Positions 48,609 to 56,910 of a DNA stretch of 64,000 bases are shown here, piece by piece. Position 1 is the first letter of the stretch. Each line of letters begins with the position of its first letter. This DNA is from Dickeya fangzhongdai (GTDB taxonomy: Bacteria > Pseudomonadota > Gammaproteobacteria > Enterobacterales > Enterobacteriaceae). The stretch is from NCBI RefSeq assembly GCF_002812485.1, contig NZ_CP025003.1, forward strand, positions 1,488,001 to 1,552,000. The letters run 5' to 3'. A program made the position numbers and the translations under genes. The notes beneath the pieces are model-generated. The model was not told where the DNA came from. It searched no databases and was given only the letters and a program-made list of their open reading frames with translations.

Positions 48609-49745
48609 ATGTTAAAACCAACACTGAAAGTTATACCGCTGATGTTGTCGGCGACATTCCTGGCTGGCTGTACGCTGGTACCAGGTACGCACCTTTCTAC
48701 CAGTGGAAAAGAGGTCGTAGAACAACCGGATGATGATTTCAACATCAATAAGCTGGTCAATATTTATCCTGTCACCCCGTTGCTGATAGAGAAAATGCGC
48801 CTGCGACCGGCGATTGCCCAGAATAACCCGTCGCTGGATGCGGAGCTGAAACGCTACGAATACCGTATTGGCATCGGCGACGTTTTGATGGTTACCGTCT
48901 GGGATCACCCGGAACTGACCACGCCGGCGGGGACCTACCGCACCGCCGCCGACACCGGTAACTGGGTTCACTCGGACGGCACCATTTTTTACCCCTACAT
49001 CGGCAAGTTGCGCGTTGTGGACAAAACCTTGACCGAGGTGCGCGAGGAAATCATGCGCCGTCTGGCGCAGTACATCGAATCGCCGCAGGTGGAAGTGAGC
49101 ATTGCCGCGTTCCGATCGCAAAAAGCCTATGTGACCGGGGAAGTGGTGCGTTCGGGTCAGCAACCGATCTCCAACGTGCCGTTGACCATTCTGGACGCGA
49201 TCAACAACGCGGGCGGGCTAAGCGAGTTTGCCGACTGGCGCAATCTGGTGCTGACGCATAACGGTAAAGACGAGCGCATTTCCCTGCAGGCGCTGATGCA
49301 GAACGGCGATTTGTCCCAGAACCGCCTGCTGTATCCCGGCGACATCCTGTTCGTGCCGCGCAACGATGACCTGAAAGTGTTCGTGATGGGGGAGGTGAAC
49401 AAGCAGTCCACCCTCAAGATGGACCGCAGCGGCATGACGCTGACCGAAGCGTTGGGCAGCGCCGAAGGGATGAACCAGATGGTGGCCGACGCCACCGGCG
49501 TGTTTGTTATCCGACCGCTGCGAGGTACGCAAGGGCCGAAGCTGGCCAACATTTATCAGCTCAATACCAAAGACGCGACCGCGTTGGTGATGGGCTCCGA
49601 ATTTCCGCTGCAACCGTATGACGTGGTGTATGTCACCTCGGCGCCGGTCGCGCGCTGGAACCGCCTGATTTCGCAACTGGTGCCGACCATCAGCGGGTTT
49701 AACGACTTGAGCGAAGGCAGTCTGCGCGTTCGTACCTGGCCGTAG
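48609..49745 (+). CDS. wza: Outer-membrane polysaccharide export lipoprotein Wza
   Basis: Octameric outer-membrane channel for group 1-type exopolysaccharide, 378 residues. The signal peptide ends with lipobox LAGC (lipidated C21). The Poly_export/SLBB domains carry the conserved motifs [51 protein letters not shown] and [14 protein letters not shown]. The C-terminal amphipathic helix (about 345-378) would form the membrane barrel. The start codon follows AAAGG with almost no spacing, and a mini-frame ATG-GCA-TAA ends just before it, so initiation may be weak or coupled. First gene of wza-wzb-wzc. Confidence 0.95.
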   Translation: MLKPTLKVIPLMLSATFLAGCTLVPGTHLSTSGKEVVEQPDDDFNINKLVNIYPVTPLLIEKMRLRPAIAQNNPSLDAELKRYEYRIGIGDVLMVTVWDHPELTTPAGTYRTAADTGNWVHSDGTIFYPYIGKLRVVDKTLTEVREEIMRRLAQYIESPQVEVSIAAFRSQKAYVTGEVVRSGQQPISNVPLTILDAINNAGGLSEFADWRNLVLTHNGKDERISLQALMQNGDLSQNRLLYPGDILFVPRNDDLKVFVMGEVNKQSTLKMDRSGMTLTEALGSAEGMNQMVADATGVFVIRPLRGTQGPKLANIYQLNTKDATALVMGSEFPLQPYDVVYVTSAPVARWNRLISQLVPTISGFNDLSEGSLRVRTWP

Positions 49746-49764
49746 CCGTAGGGGGGACGTGTCG

Positions 49765-50199
49765 ATGTTCAACAGTATTCTTGTGATTTGCGAGGGCAAT
49801 ATCTGTCGCTCACCGACCGGCGAGCGCCTGTTACAGCAGGCATTGCCGGGGAAAACGGTGACATCCGCCGGCTGGCGGGCGATGGACGGAAAACCTGCCG
49901 ATGAAACGGCCAGCCTGGTGGCCGCCGAACACGGTCTGTCGCTGGATGGGCATGTCGCGCGCCAGTTGACCGGATCGCTGTGCCGGCATTACGACCTGAT
50001 TCTGGTGATGGAAAAGGCGCACATTGATGCCGTGTGCCGTTTCTCACCGGAAGTACGCGGGAAAACGCTGCTGTTCGGGCACTGGCTTAACCAGCAGGAG
50101 ATTACCGACCCGTACCGCAAAAGCCGGGAAGCCTTTGAGTTTGTGTATACCCAACTTGAACAATCTGCCCGCAAGTGGGCGCAGGCGCTGAGCCGTTAA
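49765..50199 (+). CDS. wzb: Low-molecular-weight protein tyrosine phosphatase Wzb
   Basis: Cytoplasmic phosphatase (144 residues) that dephosphorylates Wzc, keeping the export cycle running. The active-site loop is CEGNICRS (C-x5-R) near the N-terminus, with the general-acid Asp in TDPYRKS (about 112). The ATG at 49765 is preferred over GTG 49759 because the GGGGGG ribosome site then has proper spacing and the N-terminus MFNSILVIC matches E. coli Wzb. Confidence 0.95.
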   Translation: MFNSILVICEGNICRSPTGERLLQQALPGKTVTSAGWRAMDGKPADETASLVAAEHGLSLDGHVARQLTGSLCRHYDLILVMEKAHIDAVCRFSPEVRGKTLLFGHWLNQQEITDPYRKSREAFEFVYTQLEQSARKWAQALSR

Positions 50200-50215
50200 C
50201 CAGTCAGGGATTACG

Positions 50216-52387
50216 ATGTCAGAGAGAATTGCCGTGAAAACATCTGAAGCGGACAAGGCGGATGAAATTGACCTGGGGCGTTTACTGGGAACCGTGCTGG
50301 ATCACCGCTGGCTGATTATCAGCATCACCACCATCTTTACCATGCTGGGCATCCTGTATGCGCTGCTGGCGACGCCGGTGTATCAGGCGGATGCGATGGT
50401 GCAGGTGGAACAGAACGTCAGCGATTCGCTAATGAACGATATTTCCAAGGTCTTGCCGGATACCAAGCCGCAGTCCGCGCCTGAAGTCGAACTGCTCCGC
50501 TCCCGCATGGTGGTAGGAAAGACCGTACAGGATCTGGAACTGGATACCGAGGTGGAGCAGAAGTATTTCCCGCTGGTGGGCAAAGGTATCGCCCGGCTGA
50601 AGGATGAAGAGCCCGCCCGGATCGCCGTCTCACGCCTGTCGGTGCCGGACATCTGGCTGGATGAAAAAATGACCGTGACCATCCAGGACGGAGGGAAATA
50701 TCGTTTTACCGCCGGTAAGGACGCCGAGTTTATCGGTCACATCGGGCAACTGGAGTCTCACGGCGGTTTCAATCTGCTGATCAGCGACACCAACGCCGCG
50801 CCGGGAACGGTGTTTTCGGTCAGGAAAAAGAACATGCTGACCGCGATCAACGACATTCTGAGCGAACTGGCGGTGGCGGATAAAGGCAAGGATACCGGCG
50901 TACTGCAACTGACGCTGGAAGGCAGCGACCCGACGCTGGTAAGAAAAACGCTGGCCAGCATCAGCGACAACTACCTGCAACAGAATGTGGACCGTAAGTC
51001 GGAAGAGGCGGCCAGAAGCCTGGTGTTCCTGAAAGAGCAGTTGCCGCTGGTACGCGCGTCGCTGGAGACGGCGGAAGACAAACTGAATAAGTACCGTCAG
51101 CAAAAAGATTCGGTGGATCTGTCGCTGGAAGCCAAATCGGTGCTGGACACGATAGTGGATGTCGAATCTCAGCTTAACCAACTGACCTTTCGTGAGGCGG
51201 AAATCTCCAAGCTGTATACCCGCGAGCATCCCGCCTACCGGGCGTTGATGGAAAAGCGCGTCACGCTGGAAAAGGAGCGCGACAACCTGAATCGGCGCGT
51301 CAGCAGCATGCCGAAAACCCAGCAGGAGATTGTACGGCTGACGCGGGATGTGAATGTCGGGCAGGAAGTGTATGTCCAGTTGATGAATAAGCAGCAGGAA
51401 CTGAGCATCAACAAGGCCAGTACCGTCGGCAATGTGCGCATCATCGACCCGGCGGTGGTCCAGCTGAAACCGGTGAAACCGAAAAAGACGTTGGTGATTC
51501 TGCTGGCTGCGATGTTGGGTGGGGTGGCCTCCGTCGGGTTCGTGTTGCTGAAAACCCTGTTGCACCGCGGTATCGAAAGCCCGGAACAGCTGGAAGAACT
51601 GGGTATTAATGTGTACGCCAGCGTGCCCTTGTCGGAATGGCAACAGAAGAAAGACAGGGAGTTCGCCAGCAAGAACCGCAAGCGCAATACCCGCTCCGAC
51701 TCCCTGCTGGCGGTGGGCAACCCGGCCGATCTGGCGATCGAAGCTATCCGCAGCCTGCGCACCAGCCTGCATTTCGCGATGATGGAAGCGAAAAACAATG
51801 TCCTGATGATCTCCGGCGCCAGTCCGGGGATCGGCAAGTCCTTCGTCAGCGCCAACCTGGGCGCGGTGATCGCCCAGGCCGGGCAGCGGGTGCTGATCGT
51901 CGACTGCGATATGCGTAAAGGTTACGCCCACCACCTGATGGGGGCGACGCCTGAGAAAGGGCTGTCGGACATCCTGTCCGGGCAGGTCGATGCGCAGCAG
52001 GCGCTGCGACCGACCGCGGTGGACAACCTGTTTTTTATCCCGCGCGGCCAGATCCCGCCCAATCCGTCGGAGCTGCTGATGCACAGCAACTTTACCGCGT
52101 TTGTCGACTGGGCCGTCCGTCAGTTCGATATCGTGCTGCTGGATACACCGCCGATTCTGGCGGTGACCGACGCGGCGATTATCAGCCGACAGGCTGGGAC
52201 ATCGCTGCTGGTGGCGCGGTTTGAGATGAACACGCCGAAAGAGGTAGAGATCAGTATCCGACGCTTTGAGCAGAACGGCGCGTCGATCAAAGGGGTGATC
52301 CTGAATGCGGTGATCCGCCGGGCGCTGAGTTACTACAGCTATGGATATGACTCATATCAGTACTCTTACGGAGCGGATAAAAACTAG
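50216..52387 (+). CDS. wzc: Tyrosine-protein kinase and polysaccharide co-polymerase Wzc
   Basis: Inner-membrane protein (723 residues) controlling chain length and export with Wza. Two membrane helices (about 33-55 and 423-447) bracket the Wzz-like periplasmic domain. The C-terminal BY-kinase has Walker A GASPGIGKS (about 534), Walker A' VLIVDCDMRKG and Walker B IVLLDTPPI. The autophosphorylated C-terminal tyrosine cluster SYYSYGYDSYQYSYG is complete. It starts 16 bp after wzb. Confidence 0.97.
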   Translation: MSERIAVKTSEADKADEIDLGRLLGTVLDHRWLIISITTIFTMLGILYALLATPVYQADAMVQVEQNVSDSLMNDISKVLPDTKPQSAPEVELLRSRMVVGKTVQDLELDTEVEQKYFPLVGKGIARLKDEEPARIAVSRLSVPDIWLDEKMTVTIQDGGKYRFTAGKDAEFIGHIGQLESHGGFNLLISDTNAAPGTVFSVRKKNMLTAINDILSELAVADKGKDTGVLQLTLEGSDPTLVRKTLASISDNYLQQNVDRKSEEAARSLVFLKEQLPLVRASLETAEDKLNKYRQQKDSVDLSLEAKSVLDTIVDVESQLNQLTFREAEISKLYTREHPAYRALMEKRVTLEKERDNLNRRVSSMPKTQQEIVRLTRDVNVGQEVYVQLMNKQQELSINKASTVGNVRIIDPAVVQLKPVKPKKTLVILLAAMLGGVASVGFVLLKTLLHRGIESPEQLEELGINVYASVPLSEWQQKKDREFASKNRKRNTRSDSLLAVGNPADLAIEAIRSLRTSLHFAMMEAKNNVLMISGASPGIGKSFVSANLGAVIAQAGQRVLIVDCDMRKGYAHHLMGATPEKGLSDILSGQVDAQQALRPTAVDNLFFIPRGQIPPNPSELLMHSNFTAFVDWAVRQFDIVLLDTPPILAVTDAAIISRQAGTSLLVARFEMNTPKEVEISIRRFEQNGASIKGVILNAVIRRALSYYSYGYDSYQYSYGADKN

Positions 52388-52394
52388 CTCCGCT

Positions 52395-52434
52395 GATGAG
52401 TAGAAGAAGCAGGATGAATAGAAGAAGCAGGATG
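52395..52434 (+). repeat. 18-bp tandem duplication after wzc
   Basis: GATGAGTAGAAGAAGCAG (52395-52412) and GATGAATAGAAGAAGCAG (52413-52430), then GATG. It lies 8 bp after the wzc stop in a 289-bp gap that otherwise has only a small GC-rich hairpin near 52,592-52,606. Confidence 0.85.
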
Positions 52435-52676
52435 TTTGCAAGGCCGGATTTACAAGGATGGATGTGAAAAACAGCGAGTCAATGATGGTGACTGACACGC
52501 GCTAACGGGTAAGGGAAGTCGCGGTAAAGGCAGTGGAAATAGCTGTAGAGATAGCTGGTGTTATGCCGGAGTGCACGCCAGCCGCATCTCTGCCCTCGGG
52601 GAGGGCGTGCTGGTCCATTTCGCAGAAACGGAAATGGGTCCCTGAACATAAAGAATTAAAAACAAGGATAGATAAT

Positions 52677-53828
52677 ATGAAGATCATGATTATCAATACC
52701 TTATATCACCCTTATAAAGTGGGTGGGGCTGAAGTCTCGGTCCAGCTTCTGGCCGAAACGCTGGTGCAACGCGGACACCAGGTACAGGTGTTATGCCTGA
52801 CGCCTGATCCGCATCGCAGCGAGCAGGTAATTAACGGCGTGTCGGTGTGTTATCTGCCGCTGGCGAACAGCTACTGGCCGTTTGATGGTCAGAAGCACTC
52901 TTCCAGCCAGAAAATACGCTGGCACCTGAAGGACTACTACAACCGTGACATGCGCATGGCGGTGATGCAGGAAATTCAGGCGTTTTCGCCCGATATCGTT
53001 CACACCAATAACATTGCCGGGTTCTCCGTGTCGGTCTGGTCGGCGGCGAAAGCCTGCGGGGTGAAAATTCTGCATACCAGCCGGGATTACTACCTGTTTC
53101 ACCACAACGCGACCCTGTTTTCCGCTGGTCAGAATCAGGATCCCGATGCGGCGGGCATTCGCCTGATGTCGGCGGTGAAAAAACGGTTCAGTCGTCTGGT
53201 GGACGGTTATGTCGGCATCAGCCAGTTTATCTGCGAGATGCACCGGGAGGCCGGGTTTTTCCCCAACGCGCACCATGCGTTTATTTACAACACGGTGCCG
53301 GCGGTGGACGACGCCGGAGAGAACGAACCGAGCGAAGACGATGTCAGGCGGATCGGTTTTATCGGTAAGTTTTCGCCAGAGAAGGGGTTCGATGACTTCT
53401 GCGCGCTGGCCCGACACTACCGCAACCGCTCCGGCTATGTCTTTTATGCCGCGGGGCGCATCACGCAGGATAACCCGCTGGTAGAAGAAGCGCGCCAGAG
53501 CGGGGTGATTCTGCTGGGGTTTGTCAGTCTGGAGGACTTCATGCGGCGGGTGGATGTGGTGGTGCTGCCGGTGAAATGGCATGAACCGTTCGGCCGGGTG
53601 GTGGTGGAAAGCATCTTCCATGGAAAAGTGGTGCTGACCAACCGGATGGGAGGCGTCGGCGAGCTGGCCTCTTTATTACCGAACATCTATTTCATGGAAG
53701 AGACCTCGGTGGATGAGGAAGTGGAAAGGCACGCCGAGCCGCTTTGCCCCGAGATGCTGGCGCATTTTACCCCTGACCGGGTCGCGCAGGAGTACGAGCA
53801 GGCCTACAACAATGTGCTCGGCGCCTGA
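52677..53828 (+). CDS. Glycosyltransferase family 4, paralogue 1 of 3
   Basis: Predicted GT-B fold transferase (383 residues) adding a sugar to the exopolysaccharide repeat unit on the cytoplasmic face. The N-terminal acceptor domain starts MKIMIINTLYHPYKVGGAEV; the donor domain has the retaining EX7E pattern in WHEPFGRVVVESIFHGKVVL. The ATG at 52677 is used because the paralogues begin at the same residue; the 48 extra codons from 52533 are not shared. It is closely related along its whole length to the next two genes, most closely to paralogue 2 in the C-terminal half. Donor and acceptor are unknown. Confidence 0.9.
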   Translation: MKIMIINTLYHPYKVGGAEVSVQLLAETLVQRGHQVQVLCLTPDPHRSEQVINGVSVCYLPLANSYWPFDGQKHSSSQKIRWHLKDYYNRDMRMAVMQEIQAFSPDIVHTNNIAGFSVSVWSAAKACGVKILHTSRDYYLFHHNATLFSAGQNQDPDAAGIRLMSAVKKRFSRLVDGYVGISQFICEMHREAGFFPNAHHAFIYNTVPAVDDAGENEPSEDDVRRIGFIGKFSPEKGFDDFCALARHYRNRSGYVFYAAGRITQDNPLVEEARQSGVILLGFVSLEDFMRRVDVVVLPVKWHEPFGRVVVESIFHGKVVLTNRMGGVGELASLLPNIYFMEETSVDEEVERHAEPLCPEMLAHFTPDRVAQEYEQAYNNVLGA

Positions 53829-54159
53829 TACGAAACGTGTTGATTGATGAAGTGAGGAAGAACCGGTGGACAAGACGCCATCTTGTCCCTGCCGACGGAG
53901 GAGGAAAGAGGAATACGCATAACGTGGCGCAGGACGCGACAGGGTTGCCATCAGGGACGTTGTCCTTAACGCATTGCTTATACGCTCTGGGTTAATACGG
54001 CTATAACACGATTTTGGGTGCGGAGACGGGCAGTCATGCCATCTGTGCCTGGCTGATGCATCCCGTATCTACCGGGGAGGCAACCCTCTCTGCCTGGGAC
54101 AACAATCTGCCGGGGACAACAATCTGCCGGGGACAACAATCTGCCGGGGACAACAATGT
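53829..54159 (+). other. Spacer between glycosyltransferase paralogues 1 and 2
   Basis: 331 bp without a credible gene. The stretch around 53,956-54,003 (GTTGTCCTTAACGCATTGCT, then CTCTGGGTTA and ACGGCTAT) recurs at 55,449-55,496 in the next spacer, so the spacers were duplicated with the genes. It ends in a 17-bp tandem repeat. Confidence 0.8.
54096..54158 (+). repeat. 17-bp tandem repeat abutting the start of glycosyltransferase 2
   Basis: GGGACAACAATCTGCCG at 54096, 54113 and 54130, then a partial unit GGGACAACAATG (54147-54158) next to the ATG at 54160. Each unit contains a GGGGA-like ribosome-binding core. The corresponding leader of paralogue 3 has a single copy (CCGGGGACAACTCTAT). Confidence 0.92.
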
Positions 54160-55323
54160 ATGCGAATTCTGATTATCAACACGTTGTACCACCCGTACAA
54201 AGTGGGTGGAGCTGAAGTGTCCGTGCAGTTGATGGCGGAAGCGCTGGCGCGGCGACAGCATCAGGTGCTGGTACTGTGCCTGACGCCGGAAAAACAGTGC
54301 AGTAACGAGGTTATTAACGGCGTTGCCGTGTGTTATGTGCCGCTGGCCAACTGCTACTGGCCGTTTGATGGCGAAAAAAAATCTTTCTTCCAGAAAGTAC
54401 GCTGGCACCTGAAAGATTACTACAACGTTGATATGCGCCGCGCCGCGATGGAGGTTATCCGGACCTTCGCGCCGGATCTGGTGCATACCAACAATATCGC
54501 CGGATTTTCCGTGTCGGTCTGGTCGGCGGCGAAAGCCTGCGGGGTGAAAATTTTGCATACCAGCCGGGATTACTACCTGTTTCACCATAATGCGGCCCTG
54601 TTTCATCGAGGCCAGAATCAGGACCCGGAATCCATCCGCATTCGTCTGCTGTGCTGGCTGAAAAAGCGGTGCAGTCGTCTGGTGGACGGTTATGTCGGCA
54701 TCAGCCGGTTTATTTTCGAACTGCATCGCAAAGCGGGTTTTTTTCCTAATGCGCGCCATTCATTTATTTACAACACGGTGCCGGCGGTGGAGTGCGTCGG
54801 GGATAGCTGCCTGGTTAAAGAGGATGTCAGGCGGATCGGTTTTATCGGCAAGTTTTCGGCGGAGAAGGGATTCGATGATTTTTGCACACTGGCCCGGCAC
54901 TACCGTAATCGATCCGACTATGCCTTTTATGCTGCGGGGCGCATCACGCAGGATAACCCGCTGATCCAGGAAGCCAGAGACAGCGGCGTGACGCTGCTGG
55001 GGTTTATCAGCCTGGAAGATTTTATGCGGCAGGTGGATGTGGTGGTGCTGCCGGTGAAATGGCATGAACCGTTCGGGCGGGTGGTGGTGGAAAGCATCTT
55101 CCATGGAAAAGTGGTGCTGACCAACCGAATGGGAGGCGTCGCCGAACTGGCCGCGTTGTTGCCGAACATCTATTTCATGGAAGAGATCTCGGTGGATGAG
55201 GTGGTGAAGCGGCTCGCCGAACCGCTTTGCCCTGAAATACTGGCGCATTTTACTCCCGACCGGATCGCGCAGGAGTACGAGCAGGCCTACCACAACGTAC
55301 TCAACGATAAGTTCGGCGCGTGA
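54160..55323 (+). CDS. Glycosyltransferase family 4, paralogue 2 of 3
   Basis: GT4-type transferase (387 residues) with the same layout as its neighbours: MRILIINTLYHPYKVGGAEV at the N-terminus and WHEPFGRVVVESIFHGKVVL (EX7E) in the donor domain. Its N-terminal half is nearly identical to paralogue 3 (for example PLANCYWPFDGEKKSFFQKV). From about residue 205 it matches paralogue 1 better (NTVPAVE, then DVRRIGFIGKFS, and the tail AHFTPDR.AQEYEQAY). This suggests gene conversion or unequal crossing-over. The start follows a 17-bp repeat with GGGGA cores. Substrate unknown. Confidence 0.9.
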   Translation: MRILIINTLYHPYKVGGAEVSVQLMAEALARRQHQVLVLCLTPEKQCSNEVINGVAVCYVPLANCYWPFDGEKKSFFQKVRWHLKDYYNVDMRRAAMEVIRTFAPDLVHTNNIAGFSVSVWSAAKACGVKILHTSRDYYLFHHNAALFHRGQNQDPESIRIRLLCWLKKRCSRLVDGYVGISRFIFELHRKAGFFPNARHSFIYNTVPAVECVGDSCLVKEDVRRIGFIGKFSAEKGFDDFCTLARHYRNRSDYAFYAAGRITQDNPLIQEARDSGVTLLGFISLEDFMRQVDVVVLPVKWHEPFGRVVVESIFHGKVVLTNRMGGVAELAALLPNIYFMEEISVDEVVKRLAEPLCPEILAHFTPDRIAQEYEQAYHNVLNDKFGA

Positions 55324-55595
55324 GGCGAAGTGGGAGTGATTGACGCAGACCCGTCGATTAAGGCGCGATGTTGTCCTTGTCGACGGGTTACCGAAAAAAG
55401 GAAACGCATAAAGCCGCACTGGCAATAACGGTGTCGCCACATCAAGGATGTTGTCCTTAACACATTGCTTTACATGCTCTGGGTTAGCACGGCTATGGTT
55501 ATGACTTATAAGACTATTTTCTTGATGCGGAATAGGACGGCCACGCCGTCTGGTGCCTGAATAAGGCACCCCGTATTTGCCGGGGACAACTCTAT
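55324..55595 (+). other. Spacer between glycosyltransferase paralogues 2 and 3
   Basis: 272 bp without a credible gene, related to the previous spacer. Shared blocks include GTTGTCCTTAACACATTGCT and CCCGTATTTGCCGGGGACAA just before the start codon. Confidence 0.8.
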
Positions 55596-56807
55596 ATGCG
55601 AATTCTGATTATCAACACCCTGTACCACCCGTACAAAGTGGGTGGGGCCGAGGTGTCCGTGCAGTTGATGGCGGAAGCGCTGGTGCGACGACAGCATCAG
55701 GTGCTGGTACTGTGCCTGACGCCGGAAAACCAGCGTCGTGAAACGGTTATTAACGGTGTTGCCGTGTGCTATGTGCCGCTGGCCAACTGTTACTGGCCGT
55801 TTGATGGCGAAAAAAAATCTTTCTTCCAGAAAGTACGCTGGCACCTGAAAGATTACTACAACGTTGATATGCGCCGCGCCGCGATGGAGGTGATCCAGGC
55901 CTTCTCGCCGGATCTGGTGCATACCAACAATATTGCCGGATTTTCGGTATCGGTTTGGTCGGCGGCGAAAGCCTGCGGGGTGAAAATCTTGCATACCAGC
56001 CGGGATTACTACCTGTTTCATCACAATGTGACCCTGTTTCGCGGAGGAAAGAATCAGGATCCGGCGTCTGTGGGCATTCGTCTGATGTCCTGGTTGAAAC
56101 GGCGGTGCAGCCGTCTGGTGGACGGTTATGTCGGCATCAGCCGGTTTATTTTCGAGTTGCATCGCAATGCGGGGTTTTTCCCCCAGGTATACCACGCGTT
56201 TATTTATGACATCGTGCTGGAAGCCGGTCAGACGCCAGAGCCAGCGACGACGGGGGAGGCCGGTAAGACGTTCAGGCGCATCGGCTTTATCGGCAAGCTG
56301 GCGGTGGAAAAGGGATTTGATGATTTCTGCGTACTGGCCCGGCATTACCGCGATCGTCCGGAGTATGCCTTTTATGCCGCGGGGCGCATCACGCCGGATA
56401 ACCCGCTGGTGCAGGAAGCCCGGGACAGCGGCGTAACGCTGCTGGGGTTTGTCAGCCTGGAAGACTTCATGCAGCAGGTGGATGTGGTGGTGCTGCCGGT
56501 GAAATGGCATGAGCCGTTCGGTCGGGTAGTGGTGGAAAGCATCTTTTATGGAAAAGTGGTGCTGACTAATCGAGTGGGAGCGGTGAGCGAATTATCGTCC
56601 CTGCTGCCGAATATCTATTTTATGGAAGAGTGCTCGCTTGAAGAGGTCATAAATAAACATATCAAACCACTTGGTCCCGAAACATTACATGCATTTACAC
56701 CTGACGCCATCGCCGGGGAATTTGAAAAGGTCTATGTGAAAATGCTTATACCCGAAAGCCGACGGCGCGATTTATTGCCCGCGGAATCAAACGGAATAAA
56801 AAAATAA
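55596..56807 (+). CDS. Glycosyltransferase family 4, paralogue 3 of 3
   Basis: GT4-type transferase (403 residues). The N-terminal half is nearly identical to paralogue 2. The middle (YDIVLEAGQTPEPATTGEAGKTF) and the last ~60 residues differ from both others. The EX7E pattern is WHEPFGRVVVESIFYGKVVL. From about 56,640 the DNA turns clearly more AT-rich than the rest of the gene, and the tail (KMLIPESRRRDLLPAESNGIKK) is longer. This copy may therefore keep the ancestral 3' end or be a chimera. Substrate unknown. Confidence 0.88.
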   Translation: MRILIINTLYHPYKVGGAEVSVQLMAEALVRRQHQVLVLCLTPENQRRETVINGVAVCYVPLANCYWPFDGEKKSFFQKVRWHLKDYYNVDMRRAAMEVIQAFSPDLVHTNNIAGFSVSVWSAAKACGVKILHTSRDYYLFHHNVTLFRGGKNQDPASVGIRLMSWLKRRCSRLVDGYVGISRFIFELHRNAGFFPQVYHAFIYDIVLEAGQTPEPATTGEAGKTFRRIGFIGKLAVEKGFDDFCVLARHYRDRPEYAFYAAGRITPDNPLVQEARDSGVTLLGFVSLEDFMQQVDVVVLPVKWHEPFGRVVVESIFYGKVVLTNRVGAVSELSSLLPNIYFMEECSLEEVINKHIKPLGPETLHAFTPDAIAGEFEKVYVKMLIPESRRRDLLPAESNGIKK

Positions 56808-56880
56808 GGAATACGGCTTTATGATTGGCTTATTTTTGGAATAAAGGAATCCGGAAACAATCACTGTCTTTTATTTAAAC

Positions 56881-56902
56881 GGTTACACCATTCGGTGTAA
56901 CC
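56881..56902. promoter_or_regulatory. Perfect 9-bp inverted repeat before the fourth glycosyltransferase
   Basis: GGTTACACC and GGTGTAACC separated by ATTC, ending just before the GGAAGGGG ribosome site of the gene at 56,911. No T-run, so it is more likely an mRNA hairpin or a protein-binding palindrome than a terminator. Confidence 0.5.
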
Positions 56903-56910
56903 GGAAGGGG

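Noticed and set aside
48433..48615. 60-codon frame upstream of wza (MLKVILVINLW)
   Set aside because: No good ribosome site, no recognisable domain and it overlaps the wza start region.
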